A stretch of DNA of 64,000 bases. Origin: Marinifilum_A sediminis (GTDB taxonomy: Bacteria > Bacteroidota > Bacteroidia > Bacteroidales > Marinifilaceae). The DNA lies in the NCBI GenBank assembly GCA_947496465.1, contig CANMCX010000015.1, forward strand, positions 24,846 through 88,845, read 5' to 3'. Positions 26,707 to 36,435 of this stretch are shown in pieces. Position numbers and translations under genes: made by a program. The notes beneath the pieces were generated by a model. It did no database searches and was not told the DNA's origin. It saw only the letters and a list, made by a program, of their open reading frames with translations. Position 1 is the stretch's first letter. The number at the start of each line of letters is the position of its first letter.

Positions 26707-27042
26707 ATGAAAATCACCGAACAAAATCACCGCAGAGCCGAACTTAACAAAGTCATGACCGAAAACGATGAATTCTTTACCACATTTGGACAACTTGACA
26801 ATGCGGTTTATGCTGAAGAAGCAATTCCTAAAAAGTACAAGGAGTTGACAGGATTGTCAATCTCCATTTTATCGAGATGCGAAGAGTGTATTTTGTATCA
26901 CCTGCAAGGCTGTCTGGAACAAATGGCAAGCAAAAAAGAAATAATAGAAGCCATTAAATTAGGAGTAATTGCTGGCGGTTCTATTACTTATCCATCGGCA
27001 CGGAATGCTTTTAAAATAATGAAGGAATTAAACATAGCATAA
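26707..27042 (+). CDS. AhpD/carboxymuconolactone decarboxylase-like protein
   Basis: 111 residues of the carboxymuconolactone-decarboxylase fold. The redox site is SRCEECILYHLQGCLEQMASKKE, with CxxC and a His three residues on. The helix KEIIEAIKLGVIAGGS and the SARNAF ending are typical of the family. With a CxxC and His it may act as an AhpD-type thiol peroxidase partner rather than a decarboxylase. It is last in the plus-strand run that contains the RDD genes. Confidence 0.85.
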   Translation: MKITEQNHRRAELNKVMTENDEFFTTFGQLDNAVYAEEAIPKKYKELTGLSISILSRCEECILYHLQGCLEQMASKKEIIEAIKLGVIAGGSITYPSARNAFKIMKELNIA

Positions 27043-27136
27043 CCATCAATTATCTATTAATGAGTTTTTTTTATAAAAGCTATTAATAACATATAAATAC
27101 AATTAACCTAAACCTTTAAATTGAAAACTAAATTTT

Positions 27137-27778
27137 ATGAAACGAATCTTACTATTGGTATTCACCACTACATTATTCTTTAATCTAAATGCCCAAATAC
27201 AAAAGGGGTCAATAATAACCGGCGGTCACTTTAATTATAATAACACAGATCATTCAACTGACAACTCATCATTCAGTAATGGTCATAATTATAGTTCAAA
27301 TAGTCTTACAATTTCTCCACGAATTGGATTTTTTACTTCTGAATCAACTTTGGTTGGTATAGGTTTGGTTTTTGAACACAGAGATTCGGAAAGCGAATCT
27401 TCTGGATATTATGGTACAAGTATAGATAAATTTAAGAGTAACCTTTTTCTAATCAACCCATACGTTACCAAATACAGTAAAATTAAAGATAAATTCTACT
27501 TTACTACAAGAGTGAACTTAATGGCAGGAATTGGTAAAGAAGATGACAATAAAGTATTCGAATTAAGGGTAAATGCAACGCCTGGACTAAGCTACTTTGT
27601 AAATGACAAGTGGGCCTTAACATGTAGTGTTGGTAATATATATTACAATTATAAAGAAGTTAAACTTGAAGACGATTCAAACAATAAAGTTAAAGATAAA
27701 CAGTACGGAACCAATTTAGATTTTAACACCTTCACACTTGGATTCCAGTATGTGATTAATAAGAGATCGAGAGAATAA
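27137..27778 (+). CDS. Outer-membrane beta-barrel protein, paralog 1
   Basis: 213 residues with a signal peptide (about 1-19, ending LNAQ). The mature protein has about eight amphipathic strands, starting IQKGSIITGGHFNYN. Residues LFLINPYVTKYSKIKDKFYFTTRVNLMAGIGK and NATPGLSYFVNDKWALTCSVG recur in the next gene. Small eight-stranded barrels of this size are frequent in Bacteroidota. Likely a recent tandem duplication. Confidence 0.78.
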   Translation: MKRILLLVFTTTLFFNLNAQIQKGSIITGGHFNYNNTDHSTDNSSFSNGHNYSSNSLTISPRIGFFTSESTLVGIGLVFEHRDSESESSGYYGTSIDKFKSNLFLINPYVTKYSKIKDKFYFTTRVNLMAGIGKEDDNKVFELRVNATPGLSYFVNDKWALTCSVGNIYYNYKEVKLEDDSNNKVKDKQYGTNLDFNTFTLGFQYVINKRSRE

Positions 27779-27812
27779 ACTAGCTCAAATCTAACAGTTA
27801 TAACTTAATTGT

Positions 27813-28487
27813 ATGAAACGAATTTTACTACTATTGTTTGCATTTTCCTTAATGTCTAATCTAAATGCACAAATACAAAAAGGATCGATAATTATTGGTG
27901 GTGACTTAAACTATAATGGAAAGGATTATTCACAAAAGCCATCCCCCGTAGGAAATCTTACGATCAATAGAGAATCAAACAATTTGAAGATTGCACCACA
28001 AATTAGTTTTTTCGCCAGTGAATCAACACTTATTGGCTTGGGTTTGACTTTCGAGCACTCTGACTATAAAAATATACAACGAACAATTTATCAAGATGGA
28101 ACGTCTGTTATTCACTCTGAAGAAATTACTTCTAAAGAAAAACGCAATCTATTTTTAATCAATCCATACGTTACCAAATACAGTAAATTAAAGGATAAAT
28201 TTTACTTTACTACAAGAGTAAATCTAATGGTAGGATTTGGAAAACAAGATGATAGTAAATTGACTGAATTCAGAGTAAATGCTACTCCAGGTCTTGCTTA
28301 TTTTGTTTCTAATAAATGGGCACTTACATGTAATGTTGGTCAAATATATTACAATAGAACTCGTTCTAAACTTGACATGGATAACTTCTCCAACAAAAGT
28401 ATTAATGAGGATTACGGTATAAATGTGAAATTCAACTCATTCACCATAGGATTTCAATATGTAATGAATAAGAAATCAAAAAAATAA
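27813..28487 (+). CDS. Outer-membrane beta-barrel protein, paralog 2
   Basis: 224 residues with a signal peptide (about 1-19, ending LNAQ). It shares its mature sequence with the preceding gene through long near-identical blocks (IQKGSII, LFLINPYVTKYSKLKDKFYFTTRVNLM, NKWALTCNVG) but has a different surface-loop region around residues 50-100. It lies 34 bases downstream and both are probably translated from one message. A convergent hairpin follows. Confidence 0.78.
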   Translation: MKRILLLLFAFSLMSNLNAQIQKGSIIIGGDLNYNGKDYSQKPSPVGNLTINRESNNLKIAPQISFFASESTLIGLGLTFEHSDYKNIQRTIYQDGTSVIHSEEITSKEKRNLFLINPYVTKYSKLKDKFYFTTRVNLMVGFGKQDDSKLTEFRVNATPGLAYFVSNKWALTCNVGQIYYNRTRSKLDMDNFSNKSINEDYGINVKFNSFTIGFQYVMNKKSKK

Positions 28488-28492
28488 TCAAC

Positions 28493-28526
28493 ATTTTCAT
28501 TCCCCTTTTCAGAGGGGAATGAAAAT
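28493..28526. terminator. Hairpin between convergent genes
   Basis: ATTTTCATTCCCC (28493-28505) pairs perfectly with GGGGAATGAAAAT (28514-28526). Strong 13-bp stem, but no clear T run on either side. Likely a shared terminator or a transcription barrier for the barrel genes and the radical SAM gene. Confidence 0.55.
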
Positions 28527-28531
28527 CAAAT

Positions 28532-29686
28532 TTAATCTTTTATAATTCCTAAATTCTTGATACTTTCACCTCTCATTTCATCCAATAGTTTTGTCTCTTT
28601 TTCGAAATTCTTCCACTGCTTGCTCAAATCCTCACTCAACATATAGGTTTCACATTCCTTAAACTGAACCATCACCGATTGAGGAATACATTTCTTATTC
28701 GCCCAATCGTAAAACTTTTGAAATTCAAGCACTACTTTTTGCTTGTAGGCTTCAGGCAAAGCTTTAGTATTGTAGTGAAGGGGACGATCGAGCATGTTAA
28801 TGTACAAGCCATCTGCTTCTATAATTTGTTCCATCAGGCAGGTTTGATACAAAGCCGGTAAATTCTGTATTGATAACACGGATATGGTTGGCGCGATTAC
28901 AAAACGTATGTGTTTGTGTGGTCGCAAGAGTTCTCTATTGACCTGGAACTTCTCCCAATTGAATCCTTTACGGATGTATTCTCCTAACTTTCCGTGAGCA
29001 TCGATACTAGCCATAATCTCCACCACAGGAAAATGTTTCCAAAATTTCAAAACATCATACTCTCCCATTTTCAATTGTGAAAAATTGGTGTTGTATCGCA
29101 AATGAATCTTGGTAGCTTTATTCTTCACCAGCCAATCGAGTAATTGATAATGCTCTTTGGTTACCAAAGGTTCGCCTCCGGCAAAGTAGATCTCTTTAGC
29201 TTGCAATAAGACTTCACCAGTTTCAGATATAAATGTATCAAAATCAGTTATATTTTGTAACAAAGCGGTATCACCTAGGTTTCGTTTCATCTGTTTGGCT
29301 TCAGGAAACCATCCGGAGCTGGCACCATGCCAACAAGTACGGCAGGCAAAATTGCAGGCATTGGAAAAACGAATATCGAAATAAACAGGCAATTTGGGGT
29401 TGTTCTGTTCAAAATAATCATCATACTTTTCATGAGTTTCCTGACGGATACTCTTCCCTCCTGCCTCTTCCAATCTTTTACAAACACCACATCTGTTATC
29501 TACTTCACCATTCGAGAACTTTTCACGCAATTGCGTAATTGCTTCCCCATTCCATATCTCATCAAAAGATTGAATATTACAATCTCCGTAAGGAATATTG
29601 GCAACGCAACAAGCTTTAACTCTTCCGGCATTTCCAACATGGTAATGAAGCCATGGCATTAGGCAGTATGGTTTTGTTTTTGTCAT
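28532..29686 (-). CDS. Radical SAM protein with twitch domain
   Basis: 384 residues. The 4Fe-4S/S-adenosylmethionine motif is CNFACRTCW (C-x3-C-x2-C, near 111-119). An N-terminal CLMPWLHYHVGNAGRVKACC and a CGVCK pair resemble the auxiliary-cluster Cys of SPASM/twitch proteins. FAGGEPL follows as the usual GGE motif. Related enzymes modify peptides or sugars, and no peptide substrate gene is evident nearby. It stands alone on the minus strand. Confidence 0.82.
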   Translation of the reverse strand: MTKTKPYCLMPWLHYHVGNAGRVKACCVANIPYGDCNIQSFDEIWNGEAITQLREKFSNGEVDNRCGVCKRLEEAGGKSIRQETHEKYDDYFEQNNPKLPVYFDIRFSNACNFACRTCWHGASSGWFPEAKQMKRNLGDTALLQNITDFDTFISETGEVLLQAKEIYFAGGEPLVTKEHYQLLDWLVKNKATKIHLRYNTNFSQLKMGEYDVLKFWKHFPVVEIMASIDAHGKLGEYIRKGFNWEKFQVNRELLRPHKHIRFVIAPTISVLSIQNLPALYQTCLMEQIIEADGLYINMLDRPLHYNTKALPEAYKQKVVLEFQKFYDWANKKCIPQSVMVQFKECETYMLSEDLSKQWKNFEKETKLLDEMRGESIKNLGIIKD

Positions 29687-29769
29687 GATGCAAAGTTAGA
29701 AAAAGCAACCAGCTGTCAGCAGATAGCTATAAGCTTTTCTTCCGTAAATCTTACTTTCTCATTAAAACT

Positions 29770-29799
29770 AAAAAAGGGAGACCAAAGCCTCCCCTTTAA
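29770..29799 (-). terminator. Terminator after the phosphate-acyltransferase genes
   Basis: On the minus strand an AAAGGGGAG arm pairs with CTCCCTTT across an 8-base loop and is followed by Ts. It lies just downstream of the gene that ends at 29817. Confidence 0.7.
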
Positions 29800-29816
29800 A
29801 TATATGATGTTGAAAA

Positions 29817-30728
29817 TTAATCTGCCATTAACACCGATAAAGCAATACAGTAAAATTTCGATTTCTCACTTTCACTTCTCGACATTACCACAACTGGTTT
29901 TGTTGTTCCCTGAATCAATCCTCCCAATTCTCCACCTGCAAATAACATCAATCCTTTGTAAAAAGAATTACATGCTTCCAATGATGGGAAAATCAAACAG
30001 TCCGCTTCACCATTAATCGGTGTTGGAATTCCTTTGATCTCAACCGAAGCAGGATCACAAGCAAGGAAAACATCCAATGGTCCATCAACAATGCAATCTT
30101 TAATCTGTCCACGATCAGCCATTTTACAAATAATTGAATCATCTACAGATCCCTGAAAAGCAGGATTTGGTTTTTCAGTTGCTGATATCAAGGCAACCTT
30201 TGGTTTTTCTATGCCAAATTTCTGTGCCATTTTCACAGAATAGTTCACCATAGCAATCTTCTGGTTCAAATCAGGATATGGCAATACTGCAGTATCGGAC
30301 ACAAAAAGCAATTTATCGTATTTTGGTAAATCCAAAGCACAAACGTAGCTCATTACCGCTTTTGGAGGCAATAGTCCATATTCTTTGTTTAAAACCGCTT
30401 TCAAAAATTTATCAGTACCGACCAATCCTTTCATCACAACATCAACCTCATCGGCACGAGCCATACGAACAGCTTCTGTAGTTGCTGCCACATCATTTGG
30501 AATGTGAACAATGGTAAAAATATCAGGATTGATATTCTCTTCCTGAGCTTTAGCCCTAATTTCAGCCTCATCACCAATCATTACCGCTTCAACAAAACCT
30601 TCGTTGATAGCTTTGGCAATTGCACCAATAGTATTAGGATCCTGAGCATAAGCAACAGCAATTTTCTTTTTCTTTCCGCTTTCGCGAAGATGATCGACCA
30701 TTTGGTCTAATGAACGAATTGGGGACAT
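29817..30728 (-). CDS. Phosphate acyltransferase (Ptb/Pta-like), paralog 1
   Basis: 303 residues, single catalytic domain of the PTA/PTB superfamily. Motifs are AVAYAQDPNTIGAI, VVMKGLVGTDKFLKA, VSDTAVLPYPDLNQKI, KMADRGQIKDCIVDGPL and FPSLEACNSFYKG. It transfers an acyl group from CoA to phosphate; members of this length act on butyryl-CoA or acetyl-CoA. It lies 56 bases after a paralog (30785-31690), so the two form a tandem pair. There is no butyrate kinase in the window; ackA is 5 kb away on the same strand. Confidence 0.82.
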   Translation of the reverse strand: MSPIRSLDQMVDHLRESGKKKKIAVAYAQDPNTIGAIAKAINEGFVEAVMIGDEAEIRAKAQEENINPDIFTIVHIPNDVAATTEAVRMARADEVDVVMKGLVGTDKFLKAVLNKEYGLLPPKAVMSYVCALDLPKYDKLLFVSDTAVLPYPDLNQKIAMVNYSVKMAQKFGIEKPKVALISATEKPNPAFQGSVDDSIICKMADRGQIKDCIVDGPLDVFLACDPASVEIKGIPTPINGEADCLIFPSLEACNSFYKGLMLFAGGELGGLIQGTTKPVVVMSRSESEKSKFYCIALSVLMAD

Positions 30729-30784
30729 GTATTTATAATTTATTTGAATAGAGACGGACAGCCGTCCGTCTCCACTGGGATATA

Positions 30785-31690
30785 TTATTTTGAAGCAACT
30801 AATGCTGCCAATGCGATAGAATACAATTTGGTTTTAACACTATCGCCACGTGATGAAAGAATTGCAGGACATTTTGCGCCAACAACCATAGCACCTAACT
30901 CAGCATTAGCTAATTTTGTATTGCATTTGTAGAATACATTACCCGATTCGATATTTGGGAAAACCAAGCAATCAGCATCACCTGCTACTTTAGAATCCAA
31001 TTTCTTAATCTCAGCCGATTCTTTATCAATTGCTACATCAAGAGCCAAAGGTCCGTCAACATAAGCGCTTTTGATCTGACCACGATCAGCCATTTTAGAA
31101 ATAATAGCAGCATCAACACATGCATCCATTTTAGGCAATACTTGTTCCGATGCAGCAACCAAAGCAACTTTAGGAGTCTCGATACCTAATGACTTAGCAA
31201 CATTTACTACATAGTTGGTTAAGGCAATTTTCTGATTCAAATCAGGCTGAGGAATAACAGCAACATCGCTACATACCAATAATTTGTGATAGTTCGGATT
31301 CTCCATTACGGTTACGTGACTCAACACAGCTTTTGGAGGCATCAAACCTTTTTCTTTGTTAAGGATAGCTTTCATATACTTGTCAGTACTAACCAATCCC
31401 TTCATGATCATATCACCTTCGCCATTATTGATCAATTCTACCGCTTTTTGTGCAGCTTTCAATTCATTAGGCTCATGAACAATCGTAAATTTGTTTGCAT
31501 CGATATTGTGATCTGCACAAGTTTTCTCAATTGTATCTTTATCACCAACTAAAACACCAGCAACAATACCTGCCTCTACTGCATTGTTTACTGCTTCGAT
31601 AGTGTGTGCATCATTCGCATAAGCTGCTACCAAACGCTTTTTGTCGTTACTTTTAAGAACGTCAATGATTTGCTCCAAACGTGTAATCAT
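30785..31690 (-). CDS. Phosphate acyltransferase (Ptb/Pta-like), paralog 2
   Basis: 301 residues and nearly the same motif order as its neighbour: AAYANDAHTIEAVNN, DMIMKGLVSTDKYMKAILN, CSDVAVIPQPDLNQKIA, KMADRGQIKSAYVDGPLA and VFPNIESGNVFYKCN. Present as the upstream half of a tandem duplication. Two copies with distinct substitutions suggest different acyl-CoA preferences (for example acetyl versus branched or butyryl), but this is not testable from the sequence alone. Confidence 0.82.
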   Translation of the reverse strand: MITRLEQIIDVLKSNDKKRLVAAYANDAHTIEAVNNAVEAGIVAGVLVGDKDTIEKTCADHNIDANKFTIVHEPNELKAAQKAVELINNGEGDMIMKGLVSTDKYMKAILNKEKGLMPPKAVLSHVTVMENPNYHKLLVCSDVAVIPQPDLNQKIALTNYVVNVAKSLGIETPKVALVAASEQVLPKMDACVDAAIISKMADRGQIKSAYVDGPLALDVAIDKESAEIKKLDSKVAGDADCLVFPNIESGNVFYKCNTKLANAELGAMVVGAKCPAILSSRGDSVKTKLYSIALAALVASK

Positions 31691-31916
31691 CCTTTATATT
31701 TGTTTAAGTGATTGTTTTGCGGATTAAGTATCCATATTTAAGTTGTAAGGCAAAAATAAGAAATAATTACGAATCACATAAAAAGCTCTTATTAAACTTT
31801 CGATTTTCCAGACAATAAAGGGAAATGATAACAATGTGAAATTTACACACAAATAAAAAATCAAAATTAATTTATACTCTCATTCATAACTAAAGTAAAT
31901 GATCAAATATAATAAC

Positions 31917-34900
31917 TTACCATTTTTTAAGTGGTATAGAGAAGTAAAATGAAGTGCCTTTATCTTTAACACTGCTAACGCGAATTTGTCCACCATTCAT
32001 TTCAACAAATTCCTTACTCAACATCAAACCAAAACCGGTTCCTGTTTCATTGGCAGTTCCTTCGCTTGTAAAAATAGAATCAATTTTAAACAATTGTTTC
32101 ACCTGTTTTTCCGACATTCCAACCCCCTGGTCTTTCACCTGAACAATAGCAAATTTATCTTTTTTCATTGCCCGTAGCACAATATTTTGTCCAGGAAAGG
32201 AGAACTTTATAGCATTGGATATCAAATTTCTGATACAAGTATCAACCATAGATTTATCAGCATCAACCAATATGCTCTCGAAATCTCCCTTAATGTGAAT
32301 ATCCTTTAATGAGGCTAAAATCTGATGTGATTCCAAATTGTTTTGCAAAACCGTTGCCAAATCGAACTCAACTTTATTCAGTTTGAAATTTCCTTTTTGC
32401 ACATTCGCCCATTCCAACAAACTTTCCAAGAGTTTAAATGTATCATCGGAAGATTTATGAATCATTTCAAGAAGTTCCTTCTTCTCTTCATCGCTCAGCA
32501 TGTCGCCATCATGTAGCAACATCTTAGAAAATCCCCGAATGGCATTAAATGGGTTTCTTAAATCGTGACCAATAATCGATAAAAATCTATCTTTCGCCTT
32601 ATTGGCAAGTAACAAACTCTGGTTGGCATCCTGCAACTGAACCGTACGTTCAGAAACTTCTTTCTCTAATATTGCCATGTGCTGCTTTGCACGTTGCTTA
32701 CTATATGCATTTGTAGCAAACACCAACAATAGTATCACTATCAACTCTGACAATAATGTATACCATCTCAAGTACCAAACCTGATTAACTTTTAAAGGAA
32801 TAATCCGATGATCACTCCAAGCATAATTTCCTTCATGCTTACAACGAATACAAATTTGATAATCTCCAGGTTCCAAATCAGATACAATTACTTGATTTTT
32901 ACCAGACAGTTCTTTCCAATCGGTAATTTTTGCCTCTCCTTTAAGAATACAATACTGAAATTGATTTTGTTTCTGAGGATAAATCGTAGCCGTTACATCC
33001 AATAACAACATAGCGCCGGTAGTTACCTCTAATTGTGTATTAGGATAAATAAACTGTGTTTCCTCCTTTGCAACGTGTACAATAGGTTTTGGCGTTTCGG
33101 GAATAGAATCACTAACATGCGCGTAAGCTAATCCGTTTGAAGTACCAACCCAAAGGTACCCTTTATCATCAACCAATAAATTTCCAATAGTAAAAGTTTT
33201 AGATGGTAACCCCTGATCAGGAGTAAACAGAGAAATATCATCTTTACGCTTACGAATTACACCTTTACTGGTTGTTATCCAAAGTGCATTGTACTGATCA
33301 ACAGCAATTGCATTAATTTCACCCCGATTGATATCTCCAAGATCAATTTCTTCTATTTTAGAATCGTAGTACTTAAATAAACCTGAAGAACTTCCAATAT
33401 AAATGGTATCCTTAACTGGTTCTAGATCACGAATCCAAAAATCACCTGTTATCTTAATCGGTAACTCTTTACTAATGTTCTCAAAACTATCAGTTTCTCG
33501 GTTATAGCTATACAAATAAGAGTGTTCGTACTCACCACCAACAAAAAGTATATTATTTTTGTGAAAACAAATATCCTGAACAATACGTCTATCATTGAAT
33601 TGATCGAGATAGGAATGAATGGTTTCTTCATCTAAATTAACCTTAAAAAGCTCTTTATCAGAAACAATCCAAACCTCACTGGATGTTTCATACTCTATAT
33701 CGGTAATCGCCTGATTGCTAATAGTAAGTGTTTTTACAAAGGTACTATCCTGAAATAAATGCAATTCTCCACTTTCCGTACCAATTAGCATATAATCACC
33801 ATAATTCTGAAATACATTGAGTGAACCTTCAATCTCAAAATCCTGAATTTGTACTCTCTGATCATCTATTACTTTATACAAATGACTTCTTCCTGCACAA
33901 ACGATCTCGCCTTTGGTATTTTTTCTAATACTTGCTACATATTCTGAATTTGCCGTTAAAAACTGTGAAGTAAAAAACTTTTTCTCCATCACTATGGCTC
34001 CCGAATTGGTTGCCACCCAAAATTTTCCAAAATCATCCTTAAATAAGCCATTAATTGTAAAATAAGGAAATCCACTCACAGGATAAAAACGATGCTCATC
34101 ACTCAATTCTATTTCCACTAATCCTTGAAACCAGGTACCCGCCAGAATGCGATTTTCACTTATTCGTTCGAAGCATGAGGCAAGAATGTCTTTTGAAATT
34201 ACTTCGTTATGAACCACTCTACCATTAAAATCAAAAATAATTTTCACAATTCCTTTCGAAGTGCCGAGTAAAAATTCATTAGCACCAATTTTAAATGAAG
34301 AGTGAACTAGAAATTCCGGTTTAAAAATGGATTCCTTAAATGAATTAGTCTTACTTTCATATTTATAAAAAAAACCTTTTTGAGAAACAACAATTAAATT
34401 CCCATTATCACATTCTAAAAATTGAAATGATCTGGCATAAGAACTTGTTAGGTTCTTTTCATCCATGGTGTATTTTTCAATAGTTCCACCATTTAGTCTA
34501 AATATATGATTGTAATCAGTTATCCAAATCCTATTTTCATGATCTTCAAATGCATGTTTTGGATATTTTGGTGCAGAAGGATCAAAATTACATTCTATTA
34601 TTAATTCTATATCATTTTTCTCAAATGATGGATTAACCTGATATATCGCATCATCGGAAACAGCCAATAATTTACCACTATTCAGCTTAAATAATTCCTT
34701 AAAATATTGTGATTTACCTTCAGGTAATTCGAATTGATTAAATTGATCATTGATTAATGAATATACACCTCCATCCGTAGCAAAATAATAAATACCCAAA
34801 GAATCCTGACTCGTTGACTTGACCAGTTCTTCATTTAATTTGTTCTGCTTATTGTATTCGTGAAAACGAAAATTTGTACGCTGAGCAACAGATGAAAATC

Positions 34901-34961
34901 CGATTAAGACGAATAAGGCAAAAAGTGGTAAATATTTGTGCGTTGTTAGGAATTTAAGCAT
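31917..34961 (-). CDS. Membrane sensor histidine kinase with periplasmic beta-propeller domain
   Basis: 1014 residues. Signal peptide (about 1-26), a long two-component-regulator propeller region (about 30-650) with many DFGKFWVATNSG, NALWITTSKGV, GYLWVGTSNGLA repeats, a Y_Y_Y domain, a membrane segment near 755-775, then HisKA with IGHDLRNPFNAI (phosphorylatable His near 801) and an HATPase domain (NLISNAIKFS, DQGVGMSEKQ, GTGFGLMLSKEF). Unlike hybrid two-component regulators of Bacteroidota it has no receiver or DNA-binding module. It lies between the acyltransferase pair and ackA, with no response regulator adjacent. Confidence 0.88.
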   Translation of the reverse strand: MLKFLTTHKYLPLFALFVLIGFSSVAQRTNFRFHEYNKQNKLNEELVKSTSQDSLGIYYFATDGGVYSLINDQFNQFELPEGKSQYFKELFKLNSGKLLAVSDDAIYQVNPSFEKNDIELIIECNFDPSAPKYPKHAFEDHENRIWITDYNHIFRLNGGTIEKYTMDEKNLTSSYARSFQFLECDNGNLIVVSQKGFFYKYESKTNSFKESIFKPEFLVHSSFKIGANEFLLGTSKGIVKIIFDFNGRVVHNEVISKDILASCFERISENRILAGTWFQGLVEIELSDEHRFYPVSGFPYFTINGLFKDDFGKFWVATNSGAIVMEKKFFTSQFLTANSEYVASIRKNTKGEIVCAGRSHLYKVIDDQRVQIQDFEIEGSLNVFQNYGDYMLIGTESGELHLFQDSTFVKTLTISNQAITDIEYETSSEVWIVSDKELFKVNLDEETIHSYLDQFNDRRIVQDICFHKNNILFVGGEYEHSYLYSYNRETDSFENISKELPIKITGDFWIRDLEPVKDTIYIGSSSGLFKYYDSKIEEIDLGDINRGEINAIAVDQYNALWITTSKGVIRKRKDDISLFTPDQGLPSKTFTIGNLLVDDKGYLWVGTSNGLAYAHVSDSIPETPKPIVHVAKEETQFIYPNTQLEVTTGAMLLLDVTATIYPQKQNQFQYCILKGEAKITDWKELSGKNQVIVSDLEPGDYQICIRCKHEGNYAWSDHRIIPLKVNQVWYLRWYTLLSELIVILLLVFATNAYSKQRAKQHMAILEKEVSERTVQLQDANQSLLLANKAKDRFLSIIGHDLRNPFNAIRGFSKMLLHDGDMLSDEEKKELLEMIHKSSDDTFKLLESLLEWANVQKGNFKLNKVEFDLATVLQNNLESHQILASLKDIHIKGDFESILVDADKSMVDTCIRNLISNAIKFSFPGQNIVLRAMKKDKFAIVQVKDQGVGMSEKQVKQLFKIDSIFTSEGTANETGTGFGLMLSKEFVEMNGGQIRVSSVKDKGTSFYFSIPLKKW

Positions 34962-35138
34962 ATACAGGTTTCTTTTATCTCCTTTCGGTGATGAGTCTTT
35001 GCAACTAAACGATTTTATTATGATTTTGTTTCACGAAACATCCGTAAAATCAACAAAAGAGTAATAATTATCAATGTTTGCTTTGCTCAAAGCAACTACT
35101 TGTTTGCTTCTATTTTTTCACAGGCACTGATGCTATAC

Positions 35139-35167
35139 AAAAAAAGCCTGGCTTAAAAACCAGGCTT
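35139..35167 (-). terminator. Rho-independent terminator after ackA
   Basis: On the minus strand AAGCCTGG (35167-35160) pairs perfectly with CCAGGCTT (35151-35144) across an 8-base loop and is followed by a run of Ts. Confidence 0.88.
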
Positions 35168-35190
35168 CTCACAATTATATTGAAGTTATA

Positions 35191-36399
35191 CTATTTCAAC
35201 TCACTCACAATTCTTTGAGTATCAGAAGCAATAACCAACTCTTCGTTCGTAGTTACTACCATTGCTTTAACTTTTGAACCTTCCTTAGAAATAACCATGT
35301 CTTTACCACGTAAACCATCGTTAACTTCAGTATCAAAATCAAGTCCTAAGTATCCGAAATCTTTTGCAATCTTCTCACGAGAAACTGAATCATTTTCACC
35401 AATACCACCTGTAAAGATAACCAAATCAACACCGCCCATTGAAGCAGAGTAGGATCCAACAAATCTCTTTACACGGTATGCGAACATATCCAATGCCAAT
35501 TGAGCTCTTTCGTTACCACCTTCAGCAGCAATTTCCAAATCTCTCATATCAGAAGAAATACCAGAAATACCAGCTAAACCTGATTGCTTGTTAATCAATT
35601 TATTTGTCTCCTCGATTGAAAGGTTTTTCTTCTCAGCAATATAAAGAAGAGCGCCCAAGTCAAGGTTACCGGTACGAGTACCCATCAACAAACCTTCGTT
35701 TGGAGTAAAACCCATTGAAGTTTCGATAGACTTACCACCATCAACAGCACAAACAGAAGCACCGTTTCCTAAATGACAGCTAACAATCTTCTTATCTTCG
35801 ATATTCCATCCTAGCAATTCACATGCTTTATTAGCAACAAATTTGTGAGATGTTCCGTGGAAACCATACTTACGAACTCTGTATTTCTCATAGCAATCGT
35901 ATGGCAATCCGTACATGAACGCCTCAGCAGGAAGAGTTTGGTGGAATGACGTATCGAAAACTGCAACTTGCTTCAATCCTGGCAATAGCTTTTCGATAGA
36001 TAAAATTCCCTCTAAGTTTGCAGGATTGTGAAGTGGAGCCAATTCGCAACAAGCAGCAATGTTCTCTTTTGCTTTCTCGTCGATCAATGCGCTATCCTTA
36101 AAGAACTCACCACCATGAGCCACACGGTGACCAGCTGCATTAATTTCTTTCAAATCGGCAATTACGCCATGCTCAGGATTTACCAATGCCTCCAATACCA
36201 AATTGATACCTACGCTATGATTTGGAATATCCTGCACCAATTCAAATTTTGCTTTCCCCTCTGGTTTGTGAGTCAATACACCTTCTTTAAGACCAATTCT
36301 CTCAACAAGACCTTTTGCCAACAATGTAGCTTCCTCACCCATGCTTAACAACTGATACTTTAAGGAAGAGCTACCACAATTAAAAACTAGAACGTTCAT
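35191..36399 (-). CDS. ackA: Acetate kinase
   Basis: 402 residues, full family length. N-terminal NCGSSSLKYQL (phosphate loop), HRVAHGGEFF, FDTSFHQTLP, HGTSHKFVANKAC, and FTGGIGEND. It makes ATP and acetate from acetyl phosphate and ADP, the second half of the Pta-AckA pathway. It is 36 bases downstream of pta on the same strand, so they form one operon that ends at the terminator at 35139. Confidence 0.95.
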   Translation of the reverse strand: MNVLVFNCGSSSLKYQLLSMGEEATLLAKGLVERIGLKEGVLTHKPEGKAKFELVQDIPNHSVGINLVLEALVNPEHGVIADLKEINAAGHRVAHGGEFFKDSALIDEKAKENIAACCELAPLHNPANLEGILSIEKLLPGLKQVAVFDTSFHQTLPAEAFMYGLPYDCYEKYRVRKYGFHGTSHKFVANKACELLGWNIEDKKIVSCHLGNGASVCAVDGGKSIETSMGFTPNEGLLMGTRTGNLDLGALLYIAEKKNLSIEETNKLINKQSGLAGISGISSDMRDLEIAAEGGNERAQLALDMFAYRVKRFVGSYSASMGGVDLVIFTGGIGENDSVSREKIAKDFGYLGLDFDTEVNDGLRGKDMVISKEGSKVKAMVVTTNEELVIASDTQRIVSELK

Positions 36400-36435
36400 C
36401 GTTATTTTTGTTTATTATTTAGTTTTGATTTTTTC

